Source of the DNA: Mucilaginibacter rigui
GTDB lineage: Bacteria > Bacteroidota > Bacteroidia > Sphingobacteriales > Sphingobacteriaceae
NCBI RefSeq assembly: GCF_014773275.1
Contig: NZ_JACWMW010000002.1
Span: 1,054,001-1,118,000 of the forward strand
Direction of reading: 5' to 3'
Length of the DNA stretch: 64,000 nucleotides
Numbering within the stretch: position 1 is the first letter of the stretch; every line of letters starts with the position of its first letter. A program made the translations under genes and the position numbers. Positions 34,959 to 43,370 of this stretch are shown here, piece by piece. Under the pieces are notes generated by a model. That model made no database searches, was not told where the DNA came from, and saw only the letters and a list, made by a program, of their open reading frames with translations.

Positions 34959-36899
34959 ATGCAATTTAAACTGAGGTTTCTTTTATTCATACTATTATTA
35001 TTTGCCGGCACCGTTGCGCGCGCGCAGGTGTGTACAGGTACTTTAGGCGACCCTGTATTTACGCAGGATTTTGGTTCGCCCACAAGAACGGCTACACCGA
35101 TAGTTACAGGTTATACTTACACTTCAAGTACTTGCCCCAGCGATGGCAGCTACACCATAGCCAACAATACCAGCGCGTGTTTTGGAAACGCATGGCATAC
35201 CGTTTTGCGTGACCATACCGGCGACCCTGGTGGTTATATGATGATTGTTAATGCCGATGAAACCCCCGGTAAAGAGTTTTTTAAACAAACAACGGATGCG
35301 GGGGGATTATGTGAAAAGACTACCTATGAATTTTCGGCGTATGTGATGAACCTCATTTCGCCTAATGGCTCGCATATAAAGCCCAATCTGTCATTTATTA
35401 TTGAATCACTTGATGGTACTGTTATAAAAAACTATCCTACAGGCGATATACCAGAATCAGCCGGGTCTGATGGATGGGTAAAGTATGGTACATTCTTTAA
35501 AACATCACCGGGTGTAACCCAGGTAGTAATAAGGATAGTAAACAATGCTCCCGGCGGCAACGGGAACGACCTTTTGCTGGATGACATCGCCTTTAGGGCA
35601 TGCGGGCCTGATGTACACGTGAGTTTTTCGGGCGACGTATCAGTTATCGAAAAAAGTGTTTGTGTGGGTAGCCCGGCTACTTACCATTTAACCACACCAC
35701 AAATAACCGCATATGATCATCCACGTTATCAATGGCAGGTAAATGATGGTACCGGATGGAGCGACATCCCCGGGGCAACAAATTCGTTTTATGATGTTGT
35801 TCTTCCTGCAAATACCCCGGTCGGCGCGTATCAATACAAAATTGGCCTGGCCGAGGGGGATAATATAACATCTTTAAAGTGCCGCGCTTATTCCAATCCG
35901 GTTACCATTAATATCACTTCCTATCCCGACCCGCCTGCACCTACAGCCTCACCAATATGCGAAGGCGAACAACTTACCTTAACAGCATCGGGAGGGGCTA
36001 CCTATAAATGGAACGGGCCGGGGATATCTGAGACCTCTCAGAATCCTCTTATCATACCTCATGTAACCATAGCTAATCAAGGCCAGTACCATGTAGAGGT
36101 AATATCCGCTGCCGGTTGCTCAACATTCCGCAATGTAGATGTTACCGTTAACCCCAAACCCATTGTTACTGTAGGCCAGGTGCTGCCAGTTTGCAGGGGC
36201 AACGGTATCCAAGTAGCAGCATCTGTAGATGATGTTAGCTTATATACTTATAGCTGGTTACCGGCTGCGGGCTTGTCAGATGCAAACGTTTATAACCCAA
36301 TTGCCAGTCCCGATAATTCAACACTGTATACTGTTACGGTAACCAATAAAATTACTAACTGCTTTAATACGGCACAGGTGCAGGTTAATGTGCTTGATGT
36401 GCCGGTAGCTCATGCGGGTAACGATAAAAAGATCTTCGAGGGGCAATCCATCAAACTTGATGGCAGCGCAGAAGGAAACGTAACTTATTCATGGTCGCCG
36501 CCTGATTACCTGGACGATCCGCATTCTCCAACCCCCATTGCCACTCCACCGCATAATATGCCTTATTTACTTACAGTAACATCGGCCAACGGCTGCGGTA
36601 TAAATACAGATGAGGTGTTTATAAGGGTTTTCCAAAAAATAGTTATTCCAAGCACATTTACGCCCAATAACGATGGTGTGAACGATATATGGAATATTGA
36701 AGCTTTAGAAACGTACCCGCAAAGCACTATATCTGTTTATACCCGTAACGGTAAACAGGTGTTTCAAAGCCGGGGTTATGGTAAACCATGGGATGGAAAA
36801 CTCAACGGAACCCTGCTTCCGGCTGGTACCTACTACTATGTTATCGATCTGGAAAATGGTATGCCGAATATGTCGGGCTGGGTGCTGCTGGTAAGGTAA
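34959..36899 (+). CDS. Paralogous secreted Ig/PKD-like protein with T9SS C-terminal domain
   Basis: This 646-residue protein repeats the plan of its upstream neighbour: signal peptide ending near ARAQ, N-terminal domain starting TLGDPVFTQDFGSP and ending DLLLDDIAFRACGP, Ig-like modules (SPICEGEQLTLTASGGATYKW, LPVCRGNGIQVAAS) and the type B sorting domain IPSTFTPNNDGVNDIW ... YYYVIDLENG. The frame is open from TTG at 34929, but only ATG 34959 starts at a usual signal peptide. The pair arose by tandem duplication and has since diverged; each copy keeps its own promoter. The role is presumably at the cell surface. Confidence 0.9.
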   Translation: MQFKLRFLLFILLLFAGTVARAQVCTGTLGDPVFTQDFGSPTRTATPIVTGYTYTSSTCPSDGSYTIANNTSACFGNAWHTVLRDHTGDPGGYMMIVNADETPGKEFFKQTTDAGGLCEKTTYEFSAYVMNLISPNGSHIKPNLSFIIESLDGTVIKNYPTGDIPESAGSDGWVKYGTFFKTSPGVTQVVIRIVNNAPGGNGNDLLLDDIAFRACGPDVHVSFSGDVSVIEKSVCVGSPATYHLTTPQITAYDHPRYQWQVNDGTGWSDIPGATNSFYDVVLPANTPVGAYQYKIGLAEGDNITSLKCRAYSNPVTINITSYPDPPAPTASPICEGEQLTLTASGGATYKWNGPGISETSQNPLIIPHVTIANQGQYHVEVISAAGCSTFRNVDVTVNPKPIVTVGQVLPVCRGNGIQVAASVDDVSLYTYSWLPAAGLSDANVYNPIASPDNSTLYTVTVTNKITNCFNTAQVQVNVLDVPVAHAGNDKKIFEGQSIKLDGSAEGNVTYSWSPPDYLDDPHSPTPIATPPHNMPYLLTVTSANGCGINTDEVFIRVFQKIVIPSTFTPNNDGVNDIWNIEALETYPQSTISVYTRNGKQVFQSRGYGKPWDGKLNGTLLPAGTYYYVIDLENGMPNMSGWVLLVR

Positions 36900-36900
36900 A

Positions 36901-37422
36901 TTAAAATTTAATGAACTTATCCATCTGCTCGTTAGTGTAGCGCAGCGTGTCTTCGGCAGTAAGGTTGCCATTGCTGTCCATCTCTTTACGGATAGATGCG
37001 ATATGGATCTTGAGCGGCATAACATGCAGGTTAAGGTAATGGCAAACACCCGTAAAATGATCTATGCCCCGTATGTTGCCATACTTGCCCGATGAGAGGC
37101 CAACAAGTGCGGCTTTCTTATCATAAAAACTTTCGGGGAAGCTGCACGCATCAACAAAAACCTTTAAAACGCCGGGGTAACTGCCGTTATACTCGGGTAT
37201 TACAAACAAAAATTTATCAGTAGCGGTAATAATGTCCTGGATTTGAGCGAAGGCTTCGCTGCGTTTGCCATACAGGTCGGTTTCAATTAAGTTGGGGGGG
37301 AGTTGGGCCAGCGATAGCAGGTTGGTTTCCATGCCCTTTGCGGCAAGTTGCTTTTGATAATATTGTGCAAGTTGCAGGGTTGAACTTCCGGGGCGGTTGG
37401 TAGATGCTATGATGGTGACCAT
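36901..37422 (-). CDS. NADPH-dependent FMN reductase family protein
   Basis: The 173-residue protein has a flavodoxin-like fold. The FMN-phosphate loop is ASTNRPGSSTLQLAQYY (residues 6-22), and the second flavin-binding stretch is FVIPEYNGSYPGVLKVFVDA (about 93-112), followed by GLSSGKYGNIRG (about 127). Members reduce FMN or quinones with NAD(P)H; the physiological substrate is unknown. It converges with the type IX cargo gene with one base between stops. Confidence 0.9.
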   Translation of the reverse strand: MVTIIASTNRPGSSTLQLAQYYQKQLAAKGMETNLLSLAQLPPNLIETDLYGKRSEAFAQIQDIITATDKFLFVIPEYNGSYPGVLKVFVDACSFPESFYDKKAALVGLSSGKYGNIRGIDHFTGVCHYLNLHVMPLKIHIASIRKEMDSNGNLTAEDTLRYTNEQMDKFIKF

Positions 37423-37429
37423 TTTTATT

Positions 37430-37545
37430 TAGTAATGAGTGAGCTGGTGAATTAGTGATTGAAAAGTAAGTTGTGCTAATCTTAACTGGCTGTTTTTAAG
37501 CCAAAAAAATCACTAATTCACTAAATCAATAACTCACTAATTGCC
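37430..37545. repeat. Word array (TCACTAAT type), copy 2, inverted arms
   Basis: GTGAATTAGTGATT (37447-37460) is a perfect 14-base inverse of AATCACTAATTCAC (37508-37521). Both arms are built from repeats of TCACTAAT or its complement, and the right arm continues with ACTCACTAATT. It fills most of the 280-base gap before parA. TATCTTTA at about 37601 may be the parA -7 box. Confidence 0.65.
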
Positions 37546-37702
37546 GTTCACAAATGTTTGTAAGTTGGCAAAACTGTTAATTTCTCAATTGTTTAAATCC
37601 GTATCTTTAGCGGCGGATAAATAAACAGTACAAACATAGAAATTTCTAACCCTGTTTTACGTTTCAAATAAACCGCAGATATAAATTTTTTGGAGATACA
37701 GA

Positions 37703-38506
37703 ATGAGTAAAATTATTGCTTTAGCCAATCAAAAAGGTGGCGTTGGGAAAACTACATCATCAATAAACCTTGCCGCGAGTTTAGCAGTACTGGAATACAG
37801 GACCTTACTGGTAGATGCCGACCCGCAGGCTAACTCAACATCGGGTATTGGGTTCGATCCACGTAACATTAAGAATAGTATTTACGAGTGTATCATCAAT
37901 GATATTAACCCGCACGATGCCATCCAAAAGACCGACACGCCAAACCTTGACCTGCTGCCAGCGCATATAGACCTGGTTGGTGCCGAAATTGAAATGATAA
38001 ACCTTACAAACCGCGAGTATAAAATGAAAGCGGTTTTAGAGAGCATTCGCGATGAGTACGATTTTATCATCATAGATTGCTCGCCATCATTAGGTTTAAT
38101 TACCATTAACGCTTTAACCGCTGCCGATTCTGTGATCATCCCGGTGCAATGCGAGTATTTTGCATTAGAAGGTTTGGGCAAATTATTAAACACGATAAAA
38201 ATTGTACAATCGCGCCTGAATACGCAGCTACAGATAGAAGGCATATTGCTTACCATGTATGATGTGCGTTTAAGACTTTCAAACCAGGTGGTTGATGAGG
38301 TGCGTACGCATTTTGAAGACATGGTTTTTGATACCATTATACAGCGTAACACCCGTTTAAGCGAGGCGCCAAGCTTTGGTATATCGGTAATTATGCACGA
38401 TGCAAACTGTAAGGGTGCAGTAAACTATCTAAACCTTGCCCGCGAGATAATCCGCAAGAACGGTTTGGTGAGTAACGAAGAACTGGCTACAACAGTAACA
38501 GCTTAA
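37703..38506 (+). CDS. parA: Chromosome-partitioning ATPase ParA (Soj)
   Basis: ParA is the ATPase that moves ParB-bound origin regions apart. The deviant Walker A motif KGGVGKTTSSINLAASLA is at residues 10-27, the A' motif VDADPQANST near 38, and Walker B IIIDCSPSLG near 120. The 267-residue length without an N-terminal extension is the chromosomal Soj type. parB follows after 7 bases in one operon. The neighbourhood suggests the replication origin may be near, as parAB often is, but no origin is visible here. Confidence 0.96.
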   Translation: MSKIIALANQKGGVGKTTSSINLAASLAVLEYRTLLVDADPQANSTSGIGFDPRNIKNSIYECIINDINPHDAIQKTDTPNLDLLPAHIDLVGAEIEMINLTNREYKMKAVLESIRDEYDFIIIDCSPSLGLITINALTAADSVIIPVQCEYFALEGLGKLLNTIKIVQSRLNTQLQIEGILLTMYDVRLRLSNQVVDEVRTHFEDMVFDTIIQRNTRLSEAPSFGISVIMHDANCKGAVNYLNLAREIIRKNGLVSNEELATTVTA

Positions 38507-38513
38507 TTAAATT

Positions 38514-39437
38514 ATGAGTGCAGAAAAAAGAAACGCACTGGGGAAAGGGCTAAGCGCATTGCTTAACGATTCGCCAAGCGTACTTCCATATAAGAATACT
38601 AATACCAGTGATAAGGTAAACGCGAGCTCGGTTTCTGAGCTTGATAGCCTTGGCTCAGTTAACGAGATAAAATTAAGCGAGATAGAGGTTAACCCTTTTC
38701 AGCCCCGTACCGAGTTTGATGAGCAGGCCCTTGCCGATCTATCAGCCTCTATAAAGTTGCAAGGGTTAATACAGCCTATCACCGTACGTAAGGTTAGCGC
38801 GCATGCTTACCAGTTAATATCGGGCGAGCGCAGGTTGCGTGCATCAAAAATGGCGGGCCTTACCCAGATCCCCGCTTATGTACGTACGGCCAATGACCAG
38901 CAAATGCTGGAGATGGCATTGATTGAAAACATACAGCGCGAAAACCTTAATGCTATAGAGGTTGCCCTGAGCTTTCAGCGGATGATAGATGAGTGCAGCC
39001 TTAAGCAGGAAGAACTGGGCGATCGCGTAAGCAAAAACCGGTCTACCGTTACCAACTACCTGCGATTGCTGAAACTACCGCCCACCATACAGGCATCCTT
39101 ACGTGATGGCGCCATTTCTATGGGCCATGCAAAGGCTTTGTTAGCGGTTGAAGACCCAACCATTCAGCTTTACATCCATCAGCAGATTATTAAGAACGAA
39201 CTGTCGGTACGTAAGGTAGAAGAGATGGGGCGGGATATTCAGAAAGCTCCTCAAAAGAAAGAAGGAAAACAACCCGAAACACTATCATACCAGCTGCAAA
39301 AGGTTGAGGATGACCTGGCATCGAGGTTTAGCACAAAGGTTAAGCTTAAAGTTAATAGCCAGGGCAATGGAAGCATAGAAATTCCGTTCTTATCCGAAGA
39401 CGATCTGGGCCGTATACTTGAAATGCTGGATTGGTAG
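38514..39437 (+). CDS. parB: Chromosome-partitioning protein ParB (Spo0J)
   Basis: ParB binds parS sites and spreads on DNA as a CTP-dependent clamp. KRNALGKGLSALLND at the start is the ParA-interacting N-terminus. The CTP-binding ParB/Srx domain shows NPFQPRTEFDEQALADLSASIKLQGLIQPITVR (about 60) and ISGERRLRASKMAGL (about 103), with the ENIQRENLN box (about 139). The helix-turn-helix lies at about 165-185 (LGDRVSKNRSTVTNYLRLLKL), and a short dimerisation domain ends the 307 residues. It overlaps the extended frame of the next gene. Confidence 0.96.
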   Translation: MSAEKRNALGKGLSALLNDSPSVLPYKNTNTSDKVNASSVSELDSLGSVNEIKLSEIEVNPFQPRTEFDEQALADLSASIKLQGLIQPITVRKVSAHAYQLISGERRLRASKMAGLTQIPAYVRTANDQQMLEMALIENIQRENLNAIEVALSFQRMIDECSLKQEELGDRVSKNRSTVTNYLRLLKLPPTIQASLRDGAISMGHAKALLAVEDPTIQLYIHQQIIKNELSVRKVEEMGRDIQKAPQKKEGKQPETLSYQLQKVEDDLASRFSTKVKLKVNSQGNGSIEIPFLSEDDLGRILEMLDW

Positions 39438-39445
39438 ATCTATAT

Positions 39446-40165
39446 ATGCTTAAACGATTTTTAACAACTGTGCTTTTTTTAAGTTTCGCCTTTTTTGCAA
39501 TGGGCCAAACGCCCGATACCGTAGCGGCCAAAGCTAAAACCGATACGGTTGTAAAAAAAATTGATACGGTTAGGCGATCATCATTTGCACCTAAAATAAA
39601 AAAAGAGAAGGAGTACCACCCGGATAGCACGCATAGCCCTAAACTTGCCGTAAAACGTTCGTTATTTATACCGGGTTGGGGGCAGTATTATAACAAGGAG
39701 TTATGGTATTTAAAAGTACCTGCAATTTATATAGGCCTGGGCTTTTTAGGTAACGCAATTATTGTAAACCAAAAGCAATACAAGATTTTTACTGCACTGG
39801 CTAAAATAACCCGGACAGGTGGGATACCAGAAAAAAGCAACCCGCTTTATTCATCGTATCTGAAATATAAGAAAGAGTATGACTTGTATGTTGTTCAATA
39901 CAACGTATCAAATACTGATCTTGAAAGTGCAGCAAATGGGTATCAGCGTAATTTTCAAATAAGCATACTGGGTGTAATAGCTGTTTGGGGTGTGCAGGCT
40001 GTTGAGGCGTATATTACAGCCAAGTTTATTAATGCCTATACGGTAGATAATAACCTGTCATTTAAGGTTAGCCCAACCTTAATGGGGGGGCAACAGCAGC
40101 CTATGTATGCTTCAAATTTTAACAGTGCGTTTATTCCGGGGATAAAAATTACCTTTACGCTTTAA
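39446..40165 (+). CDS. DUF5683 family membrane protein
   Basis: The 239-residue product has a signal peptide (MLKRFLTTVLFLSFAFFAMGQ) and a Lys/Asp-rich linker, then the DUF5683 core RSLFIPGWGQYYNKELWYLKVPAIYIGLGFLGN (about 72-104) and a second membrane segment (ISILGVIAVWGVQAVEAYI, about 180). The family is of unknown function and consistently sits between parB and dapB in Bacteroidota. ATG 39446 is preferred over the GTG at 39431, which overlaps parB and would mask the signal peptide. Confidence 0.88.
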   Translation: MLKRFLTTVLFLSFAFFAMGQTPDTVAAKAKTDTVVKKIDTVRRSSFAPKIKKEKEYHPDSTHSPKLAVKRSLFIPGWGQYYNKELWYLKVPAIYIGLGFLGNAIIVNQKQYKIFTALAKITRTGGIPEKSNPLYSSYLKYKKEYDLYVVQYNVSNTDLESAANGYQRNFQISILGVIAVWGVQAVEAYITAKFINAYTVDNNLSFKVSPTLMGGQQQPMYASNFNSAFIPGIKITFTL

Positions 40166-40201
40166 AATAAATACAAAGCATTTAGCTAATAAATTTTATC
40201 A

Positions 40202-40951
40202 ATGAAAATAGCGTTGTTAGGTTACGGAAAAATGGGCAAAATAATCGAGAAGATAGCCCACGATCGTAAGCACGAAATTGTATTAAAAATAGATTACAGC
40301 AACCTTGACGAACTGACCGAGGAAAACCTTCAGAAAGCCGACGTGGCCATCGAGTTCAGCACCCCATCAACCGTTTTAGGGAATATTGAAAAATGCTTTA
40401 AGGCAGGCGTGCCTGTTGTTGTTGGTACCACAGGCTGGCACCACGAAATTGCGCAGATAAAAGAACAATGCGAATACCACGGAGGATCGCTGATACATGC
40501 TACCAACTTTAGCGTTGGGGTTAATATATTTTTCCACGTAAACAAAATACTGGCCCGGCTGATGAATAACTACCCGTACTATGATGTACAGGTAGAAGAG
40601 ATCCACCACACGCAAAAGCTCGATTCGCCAAGCGGTACCGCCATTACTATTGCCGAGGGGATCATAGAAAACCTTGACAGCAAAAAAGAATGGAAGAACG
40701 TTTTGGTAAGCGATGACAAGCCCGACGATGAAGTTGTTGCCACTAACGAAGTGCTTATCGAATCATTACGTATCGAGAACGTACCCGGCACCCACACCGT
40801 AATTTACGATTCTGAAATAGATACCATTGAATTTAAGCACACAGCCCACAACCGTAACGGGTTTGCATTAGGCGCCGTACTTGCTGCCGAATGGGTAAAA
40901 GATAAAAAAGGCTTTTATTCGGTTGAAGATATGTTTGATTTTAATAAATAG
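40202..40951 (+). CDS. dapB: 4-hydroxy-tetrahydrodipicolinate reductase
   Basis: DapB carries out the second step of the diaminopimelate/lysine branch, supplying lysine and peptidoglycan. The nucleotide-binding start is MKIALLGYGKMGKIIEKIA, shorter than in enterobacteria. AIEFSTPSTV (about 52), VVGTTGWH (about 74) and the catalytic block EEIHHTQKLDSPSGTAITIAE (about 136) with the KxDxPSGTA motif are present. At 249 residues it is a typical Bacteroidota form. It lies between DUF5683 and lepB. Confidence 0.95.
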   Translation: MKIALLGYGKMGKIIEKIAHDRKHEIVLKIDYSNLDELTEENLQKADVAIEFSTPSTVLGNIEKCFKAGVPVVVGTTGWHHEIAQIKEQCEYHGGSLIHATNFSVGVNIFFHVNKILARLMNNYPYYDVQVEEIHHTQKLDSPSGTAITIAEGIIENLDSKKEWKNVLVSDDKPDDEVVATNEVLIESLRIENVPGTHTVIYDSEIDTIEFKHTAHNRNGFALGAVLAAEWVKDKKGFYSVEDMFDFNK

Positions 40952-40981
40952 TAATTAATTTACTGCCCCAATAATTAAGTA

Positions 40982-42118
40982 ATGAACTGGAAATTCTGGA
41001 ATAAAAATAAATCTAAGGATAAAGCAAAGAAAAAAAAGAGCGCAGCCCGCGAATGGACTGATGCTATCATCTTTGCTGTTGTTGCCGCAACCCTTATCCG
41101 CACACTTTTTATAGAGGCGTACACCATACCAACCCCATCAATGGAGCGCTCGCTTTTAGTGGGCGATTTTTTGTTTGTAAGCAAGGTTAACTATGGTGCC
41201 CGCACCCCTATGACGCCAATTGCCTTCCCTTTTGCGCATCATACTATGCCAATATTAGGTACCAAGGCTTATTGGGATGGTGTTAAATTGCCCTACTATC
41301 GTTTACCCGGTTTAAGCGAAGTTAAAAAAGGAGATGTGGTTGTGTTTAACTACCCTATGGAGGCCGACTCGCCCTATTTCAGGCCGGTTGATAAACGGGA
41401 GAATTATATTAAACGCTGCCAGGGTGCGCCCGGCGATACAATTAGCCTCATTAATGCACAGGTATATGTAAATGGCAAAGCCGCACCAAACCCTCCGGGC
41501 GAACAAACTGACTATACGGTTACCACTAACGGAACGGACATAAACCCGCAGATCTACTCAGATCTTAATGTGTCGTTATATGATAATGTTGGCGCTCCTA
41601 CCATGACCAAGGAGAGTGCTTTAAAATTGAAAGCTTATTCAAACATAAAGGCTATTACACCAAATTATAAACCTGCCGGTATTGCCGATCCGATGAACCC
41701 GGTGTTCCCGGCAGCGTATCCCAAATACAAGCTTTACGCTACGAATAAAGATTTTGACTGGAATGTTGATAACTACGGCCCTATCATCATCCCTAAAAAA
41801 GGCTGGACAGTAAAGCTTGATAGTTTAACCATGCCTGTTTACGGCCGTGCAATTGAAGTGTACGAGGGTAATAAGCTGCAGATTAAAGATGGCAAGGTAT
41901 TTATCAATGATAAAGAGGCTGCTACCTATACCTTTAAAATGAATTACTACTGGATGATGGGCGATAACCGCCATGATAGCGCCGATTCGCGCTACTGGGG
42001 TTTTGTGCCCGAAGATCATATAGTAGGTAAAGCCCTGTTTGTATGGATGAGCTGGGATGATAATGCATCGTTCTTCAGCAAAATTCGCTGGAGCAGGTTG
42101 TTTATGGGCATACACTAA
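40982..42118 (+). CDS. lepB: Signal peptidase I
   Basis: LepB cleaves signal peptides on the outer face of the inner membrane. A Lys-rich cytoplasmic N-terminus precedes one membrane helix (about residues 26-47), then the catalytic serine in PTPSMERSLLVGDFLFV (Ser53) and the lysine in NYIKRCQGAPGDTI (about 140). The C-terminal box MMGDNRHDSADSRYWGFVPEDHIVGKA is at about 322. The ~150-residue insertion between the Lys and GDN boxes makes it 378 residues, the large form common in Bacteroidota. A terminator follows and closes the par-dapB-lepB block. Confidence 0.96.
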   Translation: MNWKFWNKNKSKDKAKKKKSAAREWTDAIIFAVVAATLIRTLFIEAYTIPTPSMERSLLVGDFLFVSKVNYGARTPMTPIAFPFAHHTMPILGTKAYWDGVKLPYYRLPGLSEVKKGDVVVFNYPMEADSPYFRPVDKRENYIKRCQGAPGDTISLINAQVYVNGKAAPNPPGEQTDYTVTTNGTDINPQIYSDLNVSLYDNVGAPTMTKESALKLKAYSNIKAITPNYKPAGIADPMNPVFPAAYPKYKLYATNKDFDWNVDNYGPIIIPKKGWTVKLDSLTMPVYGRAIEVYEGNKLQIKDGKVFINDKEAATYTFKMNYYWMMGDNRHDSADSRYWGFVPEDHIVGKALFVWMSWDDNASFFSKIRWSRLFMGIH

Positions 42119-42135
42119 TTTCCCTTAGGATATTG

Positions 42136-42166
42136 AAGCCCCATTTGTAGAGTGGGGCTTTTTTTA
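42136..42166 (+). terminator. Terminator after lepB
   Basis: AGCCCCA and TGGGGCT form a GC-rich stem around a 9-base loop and are followed by seven T, starting 18 bases after the lepB stop. Confidence 0.9.
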
Positions 42167-42170
42167 TAAC

Positions 42171-42271
42171 CCACGCGTCATTGCGAGGAGCGTAGCGACG
42201 TGGCAATCTTCGACATGCTTATCGCCGACTTTTCTATCGAAGATTGCTACGCTACGCTCAATGACGCGTGG
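42171..42271. repeat. CGTCATTGCGAGG-type inverted element, full copy
   Basis: The left arm begins CCACGCGTCATTGCGAGGAG and the right arm ends GCTCAATGACGCGTGG; inner segments GGCAATCTTCGA and TCGAAGATTGC also pair. Arms of about 35-43 bases flank a 23-base centre (42214-42236). It sits between lepB's terminator and the end of the convergent oxidoreductase gene. Confidence 0.8.
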
Positions 42272-42283
42272 AGAGAGTATTAC

Positions 42284-43246
42284 CTATTCCCCAATGTACT
42301 TTAACCCAACAATCCCCCTTGCGTTATCAATCATTTTGATCATCTGGCGAGACATTTCATGTGTAATAACAGGGCTTTCAGTTTTGCCGGCTTTTAATAA
42401 CTCCACAAAATGGGCTATTTCGTAATTTAAACCTCCGGCTGTAAATGGTTCATCAATTTCTACGGTGCGGCCATCAAGATAGCTGATGGTAGCTTTTGCC
42501 GGGTTCCACCAGTTTTTGTGGATGGTGACATGGCCGATGGTGCCACAAATTAAAGCATCACCCTTGCCATGCAGATCGAAACCGCCATACAACTGGGCAT
42601 ATCCATTTTGGTGCCTGGTTTGAAAAATACTGAACATATCTATTTCCATCCCGCTGAAGCGGCCCATGGCCTGTACTTCTTCGGTATTGCCCAGCCAGTC
42701 TATGGCTAAAAAAGCTTCGTAAATACCTATCTGCATTAAAGCGCCGCCTGCAAGTGCATGGCTAAAATTTGGGTGGTCGCAGCTGATATCTGCAACGGAT
42801 GAACCCGCCCGTACATACCCCACCGGGCCTATCGGGTCTACGGCTAAATATTTCTTTAATTTCTTATAAAGCGGGTAAAAGGGCGGTTTCATGCCCTCCA
42901 TAAACAAAATATTTTTTGCCTTGGCTATGTCAAGCACTTCCTGTAGTTGCGGCAGGTTCAGGGTAGCGGGTTTTTCGCACAATACAGGTTTACCGGCATT
43001 AAAGGCTTTTATGGTATAAGCCGCATGGGTATCGGGCAGGGTGGCTATGTAAACGGCATCTATGTCGCTTGCAAGCAATTCATCAGCGCTATTGCAGGCT
43101 TTGCCGCCATATTGGTTAATAAAGGCCTCTACGGTCTCTATTCTGCGCGAATAAGCAGCAGCCAGCACATTGCCATGCAGTGCGTTTAAGCCTTGCATAA
43201 AACGGTGCGCAATACGCCCGCAGCCAATGATGCCCCATTTGGTCAT
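42284..43246 (-). CDS. Gfo/Idh/MocA-family oxidoreductase
   Basis: The 320-residue protein has an N-terminal Rossmann fold (WGIIGCGRIAHRFMQGLN) and the family signature CEKPATLN at about residue 91 with the catalytic-type Lys. The C-terminal domain provides the substrate site (YVRAGSSVADISCDHPNFSHALAGGALMQIGIYE). Such enzymes use NAD(P) to oxidise sugars, inositols or related dihydrodiols; the sequence resembles the trans-dihydrodiol/sugar dehydrogenase-like branch, but the substrate is not determinable. It is a single gene. Confidence 0.88.
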   Translation of the reverse strand: MTKWGIIGCGRIAHRFMQGLNALHGNVLAAAYSRRIETVEAFINQYGGKACNSADELLASDIDAVYIATLPDTHAAYTIKAFNAGKPVLCEKPATLNLPQLQEVLDIAKAKNILFMEGMKPPFYPLYKKLKKYLAVDPIGPVGYVRAGSSVADISCDHPNFSHALAGGALMQIGIYEAFLAIDWLGNTEEVQAMGRFSGMEIDMFSIFQTRHQNGYAQLYGGFDLHGKGDALICGTIGHVTIHKNWWNPAKATISYLDGRTVEIDEPFTAGGLNYEIAHFVELLKAGKTESPVITHEMSRQMIKMIDNARGIVGLKYIGE

Positions 43247-43252
43247 AGTATA

Positions 43253-43370
43253 AAGTCTTAAGTCCAGAGCCTTTAGTCAGAAGTTAAAAATGCGATTTAG
43301 TTTCCAATAAAAAAGCCTTAAGCTGATATTTCAACTTAAGGCTTTTCTGACTAAAGACTTTCGACTTGTT
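43253..43370 (-). terminator. Terminator hairpin enclosed by AGTCTTTAGTC word arms
   Basis: The core AAGCCTTAAG (43313-43322) pairs with CTTAAGGCTT (43334-43343), with T runs on the minus strand, ending the lipoprotein gene. Around it, CTTTAGTCAGAA (43271-43282) is a perfect inverse of TTCTGACTAAAG (43345-43356), and further AAGTC words lie on both flanks. A terminator is thus nested in a word array. Confidence 0.75.

Noticed and set aside
37653..37662. Possible parS half-site TGTTTTACGT upstream of parA
   Set aside because: The left half resembles TGTTTCACGT, but the right half (TTTCAA) does not match GAAACA, so it is not a palindromic parS site.
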